Positions 10,973-23,882 are shown, counted from the first letter of the stretch. The stretch is DNA of 64,000 nt from Amoeboaphelidium protococcarum (GCA_023515745.1 JALECJ010000256.1:1798001-1862000); one strand, 5' to 3'. The notes: generated by a model from the letters alone, not told the origin. Program-made: numbers and translations.

Positions 10973-12745
10973 ATGGACAGAAAGTAGATTGTGAAGAAGC
11001 AGGCATAGCAGGTTAGTCTTTTTTTATTTTCTGCTCATTAGGATTGATTTAATATCAAGATGTTTTTGTTGTAGTATGTCAACTTTACTCGAGTCCAGAA
11101 GGATAGCGATCAAGTTTTAAATAGATATCCAGCCTTGCAACCAAGTAGTGATGTGGTGTTGGTGAATGGTAAGATGTAGACGGTGCTTGTGTTTAGTGGC
11201 ACAATTCCTGTGTAGTATCGAGGAAGCACATACAATATACCGATTTGCGTAAAGATTCCACCGCCGTATCCCAATTCACCTCCACTCTGCCTGGTGCAGC
11301 CTACTTCAAATATGGTCATTAGGCCGAGTGTCAATGTTGATTAATCTGGCTAGTATATCCACCCATGTGTTGGTAGAGAATGGAATAGGAACGACTATTC
11401 TCTGGTGTCCATCATTGAGAAAATGCAGGCAGCCTTCAGTATTGAGCCTCCTGTGTATAGTAGAAGATCAGCTTCACCATCGCCATCAATATCTAGTGTG
11501 GGTAGTGGTACTTCATCTTCTTATCAATAGTCATCGTAGCCTTTTCAAAATCAACACTCTTATTAGTAATAGTCTGCAAATAGTGGTGGTTATGTTACTT
11601 CGCCTACAAATGCGGGATCTCCTTATCTGCCATCTTTTGGTTAATAGTAGTACCCATAATCAGGGCCTTACAATATGAGTACTTTATCTAGTTCCTTATC
11701 GGTGCCTGCAAGTTTATAATCTAGTCGACCTACGGGTACTGCATCTAATGCTGAAAGTCTGCCAGCTTACTAACCTTCTTATAATCCATACGCTACTACT
11801 AGTAATACTTTGCCTCATAGACCACAGAGTGAGCATACGTATAGTTAGTCTGGCGCTGTCTATAATAGCACTACTGGTCGACCTTATGGTGGATCTAACA
11901 CTCTTAATATACCATCTAGGCATTCTAATACTGGATAGTAGAGTGCATCATTGACTAATCTTAGTATGCCGGAAGCTGTTAATTTGTAATCTCCGCCTCC
12001 TCTGGGTGAATTGAGGAGGTAGAATAGTTCATCATCTGCTTATACTAGCTCTTCTTAGTAGCCATCAGCCTTACAGAGGCCATAACAGTAAGGTCAGCAG
12101 TCGTAGCAGTATTAACATCAGCCTGAGATTGATGAAGACGCGATCATGGTAATTTCTATGAAATCTGCTCTCTTGGATAAAGTGAAAAGATTTAAAGAGG
12201 AATAGAAGTAAATTGTAGACACTTCCGAGTTATAAAGTCTTGGATACATTCAGCCTGATTCAGATTGTGGTGTAAATCTCCTATTGGATCTGAATTAGAA
12301 ACTCTTGTAATCTCAAGAAAGTATTGAGCGTGAACTGTAGAGTATAAGAGCAGAGTCGGATCAGTATAGAAAGTGGAAAGATTAAATTGATGCCAAGTGT
12401 TAGGAATTGGTATTATATCTCGATGTTTAGGCCAAGTAACTATAATAAGCTCAAAATGATCGACAATCCATAGCGGTGGTGGATCAATTAATTCCCATAA
12501 TTCCATCCATCCAACCTCAATAAGTGTTAGTTACATCAAAAGTGGCGAATTAGTTGATTGAAGTTGTAGCCGAAGACCTGGCGTTGTAAGATTTGATGTA
12601 CACAGTGTCTCAAGCTTTTTACAATGGCGCAATCAAGGATGATGCGGCATATTTGAAGTAGGTGCGAAAGTTGTCCAATGATCAGTTTTCACAACGTGCG
12701 CTCATTTTCAAAATTCGCCACTCCATTGGATTGCCTCAACTGTGA
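10973..12745 (+). CDS. TSG101: TSG101 / Vps23, ESCRT-I subunit
   Basis: Two exons, 10973-11011 and 11075-12745 (63-nt intron, GTTAGT to TTGTAG), give 569 residues. The N-terminal UEV domain is clear: FSGTIPVQYRGSTYNIPICV, PYPNSPPLCLVQPTSNMVI, the GQYIHPCV segment and FSIEPPVYSRR. Then comes a long Ser/Gln/Pro/Tyr-rich linker of about 230 residues with many TAG-encoded Gln. A coiled coil follows (about residues 380-460), then a steadiness box near the C-terminus (IEVVAEDLALQDLMYTVSQA, KQVRKLSNDQF). It binds ubiquitinated cargo and PTAP-type ligands on endosomes in the MVB pathway. The linker is longer than in animal TSG101. Assignment secure. Confidence 0.95.
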
Positions 12746-13013
12746 ATTTGAATGTGTATTTTAATGACAATTAATAGATAATCACGGCCCTTCATTTTTT
12801 CTCATTTCTTTTGTTACTTGATCTACTTGCGTGAATGTTCGCTGCTAAACACCATGTGATCGTTGCCAATTGTTTCTATTCACGGCGGCTTTGATTCGTT
12901 GCTCAATCTTCTTTCTTTCATCTGCTATCGTCATTCTATTCGTTAACAATCGATACAATCTTTTGAAACAGTAAATCTCGCTGCATTGTTTCTCATTGAT
13001 TATTACTGCGATA

Positions 13014-13796
13014 ATGGCAACTACATTTAATAAATCCAATGCTTCTATAAAGCGGATATTGAAAGAGTGGCAGGTCATGCAGAAGGACTTGGCGCCTGAA
13101 TATGAAGCTCATCCTGTTGGAGATGATAATCTATTTGAGTGGCATTTCACCATCAAAGGGCCTGAGAATTCTGCATTTCAGGATGGTATTTATCATGGCC
13201 GAATAATTTTGCCTCCTGATTATCCATTTAAACCGCCGCATATCATTATGCTTACACCTAATGGGCGATTTGAGGTGGGCAAGAAGATTTGCTTGTCAAT
13301 CACCGGCTATCATCCAGAGTCATGGTCAGCTGCGTGGGATGTACGCACGGCGTTGGTTGCGCTGCGATCCTTTTTCCCTCAGCCGAGTGAAGGAGCTGTA
13401 GGTGGATTGGATTGGACTGATGATGAGCGATTGCGACTAGCCAAAGAGTCTGTAATGTGGACCTGTAATCACTGCCAGAGGAGTAATCGCGATATCATCA
13501 AGCGTATAGTGTAGTAAAGTAATGATGTTCATGAAAGCGTAGATTCCGGCAGCGATGCATCTTAGTAGAATCTATCTTCACCTCTCAGCTAGCGCAAAGA
13601 TGAGGAATCTGCAATACGTTAGAGACTATAATCTTCGGTGAATTAATCCTCTCCGGTCGCCACTGCGCCTGTAGTAAATCGACCAGTTTAAATTCCTCAG
13701 CCAGCGCGACAGTCTTCAATGATTGACTTTATGCTGGCCATCGTCTTGTCTCTTCTCTTCTATATGGTCATGAAAAAGGTTAGCAATTTGATTTGA
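13014..13796 (+). CDS. tail-anchored ER ubiquitin-conjugating enzyme, UBE2J/Ubc6 type
   Basis: A 260-residue single-exon E2. The UBC fold has NLFEWHFTIKGPENSAFQDG, YHGRIILPPDYPFKPPHI, and the active-site region NGRFEVGKKICLSITGYHPESW. It lacks the canonical HPN, as is typical for Ubc6/UBE2J proteins. After a Gln/Ser-rich linker, the last 25 residues form a C-terminal transmembrane anchor (SMIDFMLAIVLSLLFYMVMK) ending at TGA. It acts with ERAD E3 ligases on the cytosolic face of the ER. The ATG at 13014 gives the family N-terminus; an in-frame upstream TTG was ignored. Convergent with RasGEF, with a gap of about 120 bp. Confidence 0.95.
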
Positions 13797-13915
13797 ATTG
13801 AATTTTAAATATATATGGTAGAATATTAAATTGCTTATTATCCAGCTTATACATTTTGCAAATTTAAATTTTATTTCATCAAATTTTACGCAACAACTTC
13901 TCGATTGGTACCAGC

Positions 13916-16175
13916 TCAATCTTGTGCAATACTTCTAGAATTGTCACTAACAGTTCTACTGCGTTATCGCTCACCGCCAGAAGTGAAAGCCTTCAGACGA
14001 GCTCTTGCATTCAGGCTGACGGATTAACGAGGACTCTTAGCTACATTGGATTAAGATGATGGGGATTATAACGACGCTGATGAGACGGCTGAAATTTATG
14101 AAGAACTTGACAAGTTTAGTGAGGGATCTTGTTCAGCGTTGGACAAATCTTACTGTTGAGTAGTAGTTGAGGTATTGTCCATTTGTAGTTTGAACGTAGT
14201 CTTTGACGATTCAGCGACGGAGATACTGTGAGATCGCCGTTATCGAGAGAATATAGACTCTTTAGAAGCAGATAACGCGGACCAGAGAGTGTAATTACTA
14301 GTCGATTACTACTGACTTGATAGTTTAAATGATGCAGTTTGACTTGAAGATAAGTTCATTTCATTCGAAGTCTACCTCAGTTAAGCCAATTGATCATCAG
14401 TTACAAACTTTTAAGACAGCAGACAATGAGCAGCTTTAAGCAATTGATACCGATTGTCACTCACATCCTTTGGCAATAGCTTTCTCGCCATATCACTATC
14501 TTCATAATGTGTATTGACTTAAAGAGACTACAGTTGAAAGAGCTGCTCCTAAAGTCGATGTTCACTCACCGACACTGGACGTTGTCTACTACGTCGCATC
14601 AAACCTTATGCCAGAGTTGTTTTTTATGGGGAGGACGGAGTAGGATCAGACATTTGTGCAGATACCAGCTGCTTGCTAGCACTGGCGTATGACGTGTCAT
14701 AAATTACAACACCAAAAAATGGAATAGCAGGTGGATTTACTTGAGACATCACTTTTCGATATTCTGCATAATTGTCATTCTCACTCACAATGGCTTATAG
14801 CTGTGCAAGTTTATCTTGATACTTCTTATTCGCTTACTTGGTTGAAGGTATGAATTACTGCACGTTATAAGACGTCAACCCACTTATGACTGCTTTAAGG
14901 CTATTGTAGTTTTGTAAATCCTAAAGACATGAAGCAACCTTTATCCACCACTATTGATTAGATGTCTTGCTATTAATCTATCTATCCTTCTAGTCTTACA
15001 GCATACACGTCACTTCCACCAGACGAGATAAATAATTAAACCAGTCAATAAGACGTGAGACATTAATATTAGGGACTTTGGATGAGTGAGATATGAAATC
15101 AGTTTTACATTGGAGTTGTTTGAACAGAACTTGATCCACAGCAGTGATAGTCAAAGCCATCACAGATGGATTAAGTTTCGTTATATTTTCTAATGAATAC
15201 TCGCGCTCTATAAAGTCCAATTCTATCAATTATTGACGAATTCTTTACAAATCTTCAGTGATAATTCTAGACAATTTAAAATCAGCTTTTATATTAGAGT
15301 TGGTGTCTTGTTATTTTAGGAGCATCATACTTTTCTCGTCAATGCTCTACTATAATAGTTAAGACTCTTTAATGATAGGAGACTATTTTATCGTCAGAGA
15401 CGGGACATTAGCTCTAGGTGATACTAAATCAGATTTTACCGCAGAGGAAGCTAAAGATTCCAGACTACTCTGAATAAATAATTACTCCAAAGACACGAAA
15501 TCTGGATGATCAGTCGGATTATAAACTTCCACTTAAACAAAATCGCTCTATTCCAATAATTTAACCAGATTAGCAAGCTAATTCGAACTAGATTTAGTTA
15601 GAGAATCGATCTCGTCCGTATCTTTCAATGATGTGACACTTCGTCTCAAATTCACCACCTAATCACTCAAACTCTAAGATTTGCGATGCCTAAATTTTCG
15701 CTTAAGAGGAGTAAACTATGCCTAATCACCACCAAAAGACGATGTGATAGAGTAATTTATTTAATCAGGAGCAAGCGATTTAACTTTGCGAACCACAGGG
15801 AACTTGGCATTACGTGGCACCTTAAAATTACCAAAAGTCGTTTCAGCGAGTGACAAGCAAGTGTGACAAATGTTGAACAATTACGCAATATCAGATGCAT
15901 CATCTTACGCCGTAGTCACTACACACATATCAGTATTAATAACACAAGTGTTATACAGAAGGATAAAGAAATCTTACGCTATTCTTAATTAATATTTAAA
16001 GGCAAATACTTTAGATATTGAACAATTGTTTCAACGCAAGACAGATACTATTCATATGCAGACTACACTAACTAGAGATTAGCTTACGGAATGAATAAAA
16101 TTAAATTCTTACTCGCCATTACTTATCACTAAACAGCTAGGATGCACCAGCCAATTTATCCGTTATATCATCCAT
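13916..16175 (-). CDS. RasGEF (CDC25-domain) protein with N-terminal helical domain
   Basis: Three exons, 16113-16175, 15978-16062 and 13916-15918, give 716 residues; introns are 50 and 59 nt, ending GTGTAG and GTGTGTAG. The N-terminal about 90 residues, brought into frame by splicing, are helical and look like an MIT or USP8-dimer type bundle (SDKQWRSAYEQYLSCVETIVQYLK). A basic, Ser-rich linker follows. The CDC25 catalytic domain (about residues 300-475) shows RQQLIELDFIEREYSLENI, MALTITAVDQVLF, a SRLIDWFNYLSRLVEV helix, YNSLKAVISGL and NYAEYRKVMSQVNPPAIPF followed by FGVVIYD. No RasGEF_N (REM) domain is obvious. The tail of about 240 residues is Ser/Gln-rich. It should activate Ras-family GTPases. 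The splice model is mine and fits the phase exactly. Confidence 0.85.
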
Positions 16176-16647
16176 TACAGCTCTTACTAGATGAGATAAT
16201 TGATTAAATGATATTCTCTAAAGTCCCACTCAGCTCAGACAATGAATGAATGAATAAGGAGCGACGTGAAACAAAGAATCGGCGCGTAATAAATTAACAC
16301 CTTCGATGATCAGTCAGACATAAGAACTCTTCTATAAGCTCTCTATTGACAGTATCTACTTTTAAAACACCAACCCATTTGTATGGCATTATTAAGATTT
16401 TTAGAGATTTACTGCGTTTTATAAGACCAGCATTTCCAACTTTGATATCAAATTTAAGCCACCGATTGCAAGTGGAAGAATCATACCAAATGGGAAATTC
16501 ATTCAGGGGTCACACGCCAGATTTTAGATTACACTTACACCAACCACTAGCCATGACTCCTTTTCCTGCTTCACGTTAGTTTAATCTTGCCTGCATCGTA
16601 TTAAATACATACAAGTGTATAAAGTTAAAATCTACTGAAGATAGCAC
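16176..16647. other. divergent intergenic region, RasGEF / kelch gene
   Basis: About 470 bp between divergent starts. Open frames here (for example 16346-16579) have no recognisable content and fall within chance length for a one-stop code. It probably carries both promoters. Confidence 0.4.
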
Positions 16648-19533
16648 ATGTTGCAGAAATTGATTGGAGGCAATAGCGGTAATAGTGGTGCAGGTGACAA
16701 ACACGTCGTTGCAACCAGTAAGAAAGTGGGTGGATGTGGTCCATTCCCAAAGCAGGGCATGTCTGCGTGTTTGAATGATAAAGAAGTCATCTTGTTTGGA
16801 GGAATGACTGATGACGGCCATGCTTGTAGTGATCTACATTTACTTACGATGAGCGGGCTGTGGAATTTCGCAGTCGGAGTGTCTAATGTGGATGGCAAGT
16901 CGGCGGCAATCAGTAATAAGAAGGATCTATTTCAGGTGACTGGATCGCGGCCTTCCGAGAGAGTTTACCATACCTCCGTGTTGATGCCTGATGGTAAAAT
17001 GTACGTGTATGGTGGCATGACAAAGAGTCGTGAATTGGATGATGCCGTGTACAGCTTTAATACGGAGACTAGATCATGGGCGCGTCTCAGAGTGCAAGGT
17101 CAGTCTGATATTGATCCTCGTTATGGACACTAGGCGGTGCAAATGAAGGGATGTATGTATGTGCTTGGTGGTCTTACTGCTGCCGATGGATACTCTAATG
17201 CTCTGAATGTCCTGGATTTTAGCGCTGGTGTTATCAGATGGCAGATTGCTTCCACTGGCTCGCTGCATGAGTAAGGTGACGCGCCATGTCCTAGAGCTTA
17301 TGCCTCAATGGTGGCTCATGGATCTAATCTGGTGGTGTATGGTGGTGAGTGTGCCTATGATTGTCTTGACGATGTGTGGATATTCGATACTGCCAAGTTT
17401 GTATGGACCAAGCTCGATATGTCTGATGTACAGCATGGTCCTGGCTCTCGATACCAGCATGATGCCGTCATCTATAAAGACTCCATGATCATTTGTGGTG
17501 GCAAGAATTTCGAAGGTAAAGAGTTGGACGATATTTGGATGCTTGACCTCTCTAGCAATACGTGGACTTTTGTCGGCAATCTCAAGTATCCCCTAAGTGA
17601 TCACTCTGCCGTTGTGCACAAAGATAAAATGCTTATTCTGGGTGGATCTTAAGGAGGCCCTGCTGCGGAGTCAAATACTATTTACCAGATCGAGTTGTCC
17701 AAGCTTAAGCCTATTGCCATCACCACCCAGACATTGGAGCCAACCAAGAGACACTCCAAGATTCAGGTGGATATGAGTCCATTTAAATTGGACCGCAATG
17801 TTCCTACTCCTGCTGATGAGGATCTACCATCTCCTCCAGTGATTGAAGACCTGCCACCGCCAGTGCCATTGTTCTCACCACCTCCTGAAGATCGTGTCGC
17901 GCCTTCCGTGTCCACTTTGAGTTAGAAAAAGGTTGAATTGCCTTCAAGTGCTCGCTAATCCAGTTTAAATTAGGAATGTGTCTCTCTGGCAAAATAAGCT
18001 ACGTTGGAGGATTAAAAGTATAAGAAGTTGTATGAGGATTTGTTGGCTGAGACATCATTGGTTAAAGGTTTGAACTAGTAGAACTCTGCCGCATATCGTG
18101 AAATGGAGAAAGAATGTCATTAGTTCTAGCAGTCTGAGTAGAAGACCTAGGCTCTCGTTAAGTAGCTCTGTTTGGCTCTGTAGTAGATTGCTGGTAAGCA
18201 GTCCAAGATCGTGTTGGATGGAAACTGTCACGAGACTTTGCTGAGTGCGAACGGACTTGTAAAGGGCATAGTGTCCAGTTTTAATGAGCAAAATTCTGAT
18301 TTAGAGGATGCTAACGCGCAATTATCATCTCTGCAGAATCATCTTGAGCTGTACGAGAAGAAGGTTAAAGATCTGGAGGTTCAATTAAAGGCGGCTAAAG
18401 CTAAATAGCATGATTTGAATCACGGCGAGAATTTGGCTCTGACTGCGCAGTTGTAGGAACTTTTGTCGGAAAATTAACAATTGAAGTAGCAATGCGCAGA
18501 TGACAAGCAAAGTCAAGATAATGCCAAGTCTATACTTGTAAAGGAGAAGTAGGAGCTGATCAAAAAGCTTTCTGAATGTACTTCTCAGATGATTGCCTTC
18601 TAATAATAGTCCGAATCTCTACAGGATTAGTTGAATTAGGTCACTAATGATAACGTGGGCTTGAAAGCTTAGTTGCAAGGCGCAGTTTAGTAGTAGGACA
18701 ACCAAAAGAAGGAAATCAAGTCTCTACTTAAAGAGATCGAGAAACTGCAGAGTTAGAGAGCTTCTGAGGTGTAGTAGCCAAAGGATTCCGCTTTGTAGCA
18801 GTATATGCAATCTTTGAAGGCATAATTATTGGAGCGTGAGGTAGAGATTAAAGCTTTGAAGCAAGAATTGGTTGAAACTTTGACTTTTAGAAATCAATTG
18901 AAATCCGAAGTCACTCAACTAAAGTGTGTTAACGAGGAGAAGACATTGGAGCTTCAGTCTCTCACTGCTAGTCTTAAGGAGATTGATGATTCGGCTGGAA
19001 AGTTGGCTGCTGCTCAGTAGTCTAGCACCGAGCTGTTGGAATCTTATCGCGTAAAGTATGAGTCGGCAGCGTCTCAGCTCAAGTAGAAAGAGTAGGAAAT
19101 TGAAGATTTACAAGCAAAGTTGTTGAATAAGTCTATTGACGCGACGCCTAGCTTTGGTCAGTCCTCTATTCCGCCGCCTCCTCCGCCTCCTCCATCTGCC
19201 CAGTCTCAGTTTTCGGATTCAAATGCGAACATACCACCTCCACCACCACCGCCCCCATCTTTGCCAGGAGCGTCGTCTGTGCTTCCACCACCACCGCCTC
19301 CAATGCCTAATTCAGGATCCATGACTGGAAACACGTCGTCTGGAGATTCACCTTCATCAGCTCCATCAAATCTGTTGGCCGAGATTCAGAACAAGAAGTT
19401 GAAAAAAGCTGAGCAAGGGAGTGGCGATGCATCATCATCATCTACCAACCCACCAAAGCCGAAAGTCATGGACCCGATTGCGATGATGATGGCTGAGATG
19501 TAGGCGAAGAAATTCAAGAAGAATCAAAATTGA
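16648..19533 (+). CDS. kelch + coiled-coil + polyproline + WH2 cytoskeletal protein
   Basis: A single-exon gene for 961 residues. Six kelch-type blades (about 20-350) are marked by repeats such as VILFGGMTDDG, MYVYGGMTKSRELDD, MYVLGGLTAADG, LVVYGGECAYDC, MIICGGKNFEG and MLILGGS. A Pro-rich spacer (380-430) leads to a long coiled coil (about 440-830) very rich in Gln, mostly TAG. The C-terminus has three FH1-like runs of 6-8 prolines (about 845-895), a WH2-like motif LLAEIQNKKLKK and a basic end. Kelch plus coiled coil resembles Tea1-type polarity proteins. The FH1-like and WH2 parts suggest profilin-actin and G-actin binding. I know of no standard family with this exact order. Domains are confident, function is inferred. 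Confidence 0.88.
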
Positions 19534-19680
19534 AGTCTGTGTGTAATCATAAAAGTTGTTAGTTTATTTTGATCTTTTATCTTTCGACTGTAAGTAGTAA
19601 AAGTAGAAGTACATGCTTGACTCATTGCTCATTACACCAAGTTAGACGCGTTAGGCTTTAGTTTCATAGCGGCGTTCTGA

Positions 19681-20920
19681 ATGATGGATGTTTCAGAAAT
19701 TCTTTTCCTTAAAAATGTGAGGTACAACGACTCGAATAATAAAGCCTCAATATTATATAATGAATTGCTAGCTTTGTCGTACAGCAAAAGAGTCTAAATA
19801 TGTTTGTACTAATTGCTGCGGTACATTGGTAGAATTTTATGGGTCTGAGTATGCGATATTTGACAAGGAGAAGGAGAGGATTGTTACGGAGATCAAAGAA
19901 GATGAACAATAGTAAGTCGTGAATTAACAGCGGCTTCATCTTAGATCTTAAATTCTGATAAAATCGACCTTGGTAAAGGATGCACAGTATCGGATAGATG
20001 TTATAAAGAAAAAAGTTTAATCTCATAAAAAGACATTAGCTTTATAGAATGACAGGCTGCATCAACTCCGCCAGAGTTTAGACAGGAGGAAGAATCTGAC
20101 CATTGTTGAAGATGTGAGTGATTTATCTACTATACCTCAACTTGAATAGATTAAGTCTTAAAGAGACAAATTACTGTCACAACTTTAAGCATTGATCAAT
20201 CTGGATATACTTTAGAAAGATAGTAGGCGGAATTCGTTTACATTCTTCTCTTTTATAGTGGATGATGCATAATTGTTCAAGACGTTGTCTAAACATTAGT
20301 ATAATGCAGTTGTAAATTAAGCTGCCCAAGTTACAAAAGTTTTGATGAATTACTTGCATTCAAAGAGCGTTGCAGGAGAATTAGTTTAAATCACTTCTAT
20401 CTGTCCTTTAGAATTTCTGTGGATAAATGGCGCACCTCATATCTGCGTGTCTTAAATGCTCTTATTTAAACATCCGTTAGTTCTACCTCTGTTCAAGTCG
20501 AGTAAACTTCATGATTCTCACAGTCTCATTGGCCTCTGCTGTTTCATTTACCTTGTATAATGGATGTTAGAAGTCCATTAATTTCCCGTAGATAACGCGT
20601 AATCCCTCTTTGGATCCCTAAATTCTCTGCTTACAAGTCTTAATGGCTAGTAAATTCTTGAGTATAATCCTCAAAACAATCTGGAATTCAAACAAAAGCT
20701 CCTATCAGTAATGTTTTATCAATTTATATTGTACAAGGTGACACTTGCCAATGATTCTCTCTTAATCTGTCAGCGACTTTTATAATCCGATTATCTGAGG
20801 TTCAAAGATATGATTGCCGACGTGTAACAAGACAATTTAACAAGGGCGAATGCCCCAAATTAACTCGAAGATGATGAATGGGATATGATCAAAGCAGGTG
20901 ACATTGAAAGTGCAGATTGA
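19681..20920 (+). CDS. ATG14/UVRAG-like autophagy protein
   Basis: Two exons, 19681-19716 and 19772-20920; the 55-nt intron runs GTGAGG to GCTAG. The product is 394 residues. After splicing the N-terminus carries a zinc-hook-like pattern, LCR then VCTNCCG, followed by DKEKERI, which resembles the cysteine motif at the start of ATG14/Barkor. A central coiled coil (about 60-140) follows. The C-terminal half is a mixed alpha/beta region (ITSICPLEFLWI, SLIGLCCFIYLVQ, LLICQRLL) of the Atg14/UVRAG domain type, ending in an acidic tail EDDEWDMI. Such proteins are subunits of class III PI3-kinase complexes. Similarity is by pattern, not strong identity; UVRAG/Vps38 is the main alternative. Confidence 0.6.
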
Positions 20921-21194
20921 ACGCTTACTAAAGAAAACTGTACGTATCAAACTTTATTTGATTCACATGTGCGCTCCTTTCTCAAATAAAATCTTAATTT
21001 GTCGTTGCTTCATCACTTTTTTATTCACTTGTGGGAGCTTTGTGGTGTTACAGTATAAAGCTCATGATCTACACAAATACATGGAATCTTTGCATTATAA
21101 CAAACGCGCCCCTGAGCTCTTCTCGATCGAATTTTCTCTTTTGCGCGCCTTGTCAGTTAACGTATTTCGCTAGTTAAGCAAAAGCTGGGAGATC

Positions 21195-22067
21195 ATGATA
21201 TCATAATATTGTTAATAATTCAGATTCTTTGCGCTTAATAGAGTAGTAAATTTTAGATCTTTAAAAACTAGCAGTGCAAAGATATGGACTCTGGATGAAA
21301 GAGTGAAATTGACATACATGAAGACTGCCTAATAGCCGCCATCACAGTATGAGTCTGCATTTGAATAAATTTCTGAAAAATTGAAAGAGTTGCAACTCAA
21401 ACCCCCGCTAAAGTACACTTAAATTGCTCAAATTTTGGATCGAAGCACTCCGTCTGTCTATTCATAATGGCGAATGATGAAATGGTGTGTGCGTCCCAAT
21501 GAATCTGTGTATAACAGTATACCTTTGATTGATAATGAAAGATACGCTATAGCTAGTAGTGAAGACTCGGTGTAATAGTAAAATTTAGAAGATTATATCG
21601 TTGATTATCAGATTGTCAAGGGTGGAAAGAAATAGAAAGATGAAGAGATTAAGAAAAGCTCTTTTACTAAAAGGAAATTTGCATATGATCGATGGTCTGT
21701 CGATGAACTGAGAAAATTGAATGAAGCCATTGAGAAATATCTTCTTGATGAAAATGTCGATTTGGGTGGATAGTCGCGGTGGCCAATGATTGCCGCATAT
21801 GTTGGATCTAAATCTCCGAGGTAGTGTTACTTTAAATACAGAAATTCTGCAAAACCTGATATTAAACGCGGTAGATTTACTCCTGGTGAAGCTAGAATGA
21901 TTCTGGAATTGTATAAACAGTACGGGCGCGATTGGACGACTATTGCTCAGTTCACTGATGGCCGCACTGACAACCAATGTCGTCTATTTATCAAAAGATT
22001 TCTCTCCTTCCAACACAGTCATGTCGACACTTCCTCTGATTAATAATCATCTCCCATTAGCGATTGA
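21195..22067 (+). CDS. Myb/SANT-repeat DNA-binding protein
   Basis: A 290-residue protein if started at 21195. Three Myb-like repeats are visible: a first repeat with IWTLDERVKLTYM, then YTQIAQILDRSTPSVYSQW; a second with YDRWSVDELRKLNEAI, WPMIAAYVGSKSPRQCYFKY; and a third with GRFTPGEARMILELYKQYG, DWTTIAQFTDGRTDNQCRLF. The acidic linker between repeats 1 and 2 has TAA/TAG Gln. It resembles SNAPc190/Myb-type factors, and an snRNA-gene or general transcription role is possible. The frame is open upstream to 20898 with other ATGs at 21081 and earlier, but the sequence at 21080-21190 looks like a pyrimidine-rich promoter, so the later ATG is preferred. Confidence 0.78.
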
Positions 22068-22339
22068 CTCCATAAATAATTGTGTGTTTTTGCTATAGTT
22101 AATATATATTCACACCCTGTCATTACGTTTACGTTATCAAGGACATACGCGCATATTGAGGTGAAACGACGACTTCCTCCGTCGCCTTTTCTCTCGCATT
22201 ATTGTTTTCCCGTTATTAACGTTGTCTTCGAGTCCGTACTTTCTCTTACTCTTTCTCGTCTCGTCTCGTCTCGTCTCGTTCACTTCCTCTTATCATCAAA
22301 AGAGCGCACCTATAACACAGAAAACTAATTACAGTCAAT

Positions 22340-23778
22340 ATGGAGGTGGAAAGTAGTAGTAGTGGTGATATGAAGATGCAGAAAAATTATGCTGATGAAG
22401 TTTCTCAAGTATTGCCCAAGGCTGAAAAGTTGGCTCAGGTAAGTGTTTGAATTTAAAAAGTTGCGAGTTATATACGATAAAGTGACATTATTGTCTTAAA
22501 TGTGTGTAGAGTGGAAAGCTGTAAGATGCTGTTGATATGCTGCTGTTGATTGAGAAGCAGACAAGAAATGCTGCAGATATGATCTCTAATGGCAAGGTGT
22601 TGGTGGAGATTGTGAAGTTGTGTTTTCTGGGTAAGGACTTTAAGCTCTTACAGGAGATGCTGGTTTCGCTGAGTAAGAAGCATGGTCTCATCAAGCAAGC
22701 TGTGACCAAGATGGTGCAGGAGGCTTACAGCTATGTCTCGCAAGTAGCTGATAAGAAGTAAAAGGTGGAGTTTATTAACACATTGCTGGAGATCACTGAG
22801 GGCAAGATCTACGTGGAGATTGAGCGTGCCCGCCTAACCAGAACTCTTGCCACCATCAAGGAGCAGGAGGGAAATGTAAATGAGGCGGCTGATATTCTGC
22901 AAGCTCTTCAGGTGGAGACTTTTGGTAGTATGGAGAAGCGTGAGAAGACTGACTTTATTCTGGAGTAGATGCGTCTCAATTTGGCTAGAAAGGATTACGT
23001 TCGTACTTAGATTATCAGTAAGAAGATTAATGTCAAGTATTTTGAGGATGAACAGACTGAGGATTTGAAGTTGCGCTACTATGAGCTTATGATTCAGTGG
23101 GCGCTGCATGACTAGCAGTATCTGAGCATAACAGAATTCTATCGTCATGTTTATAATTCCAAGTCTATCCAGGCTGAGGAACCAAAGTGGCGAGATGTGC
23201 TGCAGTACGTTGTCATCTTTATCATTCTGGCACCATTCAACAATGAATAAAATGATTTGATGCACAAGATTGCTCTGGATAAAAAGCTAGATTAGCTGCC
23301 TTTGTACAAGCAACTGCTGAAATCTTTCTGTACTCCAGAGCTCATCGTCTGGGATAGAATTGTTTAAATGTATGGCAATGATTTGAAGTAGCTGTTTGTA
23401 TTTCGCAGCTCTGGCGCCGGCAGCAGTGATGATGGTGAAAAAAGATGGAATGACTTGCGCAGTCGTGTAATTGAGCATAATGTGCGTGTTATTGCCAAGT
23501 ATTACACGCGTATTAGCATGTAGAGACTGGTGGAACTGTTGAATTTGCAGGCGGATGAGGCTGAACTATTCCTGTGCAAATTGGTAACTGATGGTGTAAT
23601 TTACGCCAGAATTGATCGTATTTAGGGTGTAGCGATATTTTAGAAGCCACGTCAGCCCAACGATGTTGTATCTGAATGGTCCACTTAGGTTGGATAACTG
23701 TTGGATCTAGTCTCAAACACTAGCCATTTGATCTCAAAGGAGGAAGTTGTGCGCACAATCACCAAGTCTGTTGTATGA
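22340..23778 (+). CDS. PSMD12: 26S proteasome lid subunit Rpn5 (PSMD12)
   Basis: Two exons, 22340-22438 and 22510-23778; the 71-nt intron runs GTAAGT to GTGTGTAG. The product is 455 residues, the family length. Near full-length match: [33 protein letters not shown]-like block, [62 protein letters not shown], the PCI/winged-helix part with [34 protein letters not shown] and [15 protein letters not shown]. Family glutamines are repeatedly TAG or TAA. It is a scaffold of the proteasome lid. Convergent with the Nudix gene downstream. Confidence 0.98.
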
Positions 23779-23882
23779 TTATATTCTACATTGAGCGTAA
23801 AAACTATGAGTAGTTGGATCGGGTCAGTTTAAATTTTTATTGTTCATTATGAGACTACTATTGATAATCAACGTTTGAATTT

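Noticed and set aside
20898-21194. N-terminal extension of the Myb protein
   Set aside because: The frame is open, but the sequence resembles the pyrimidine-rich promoters of neighbouring genes.
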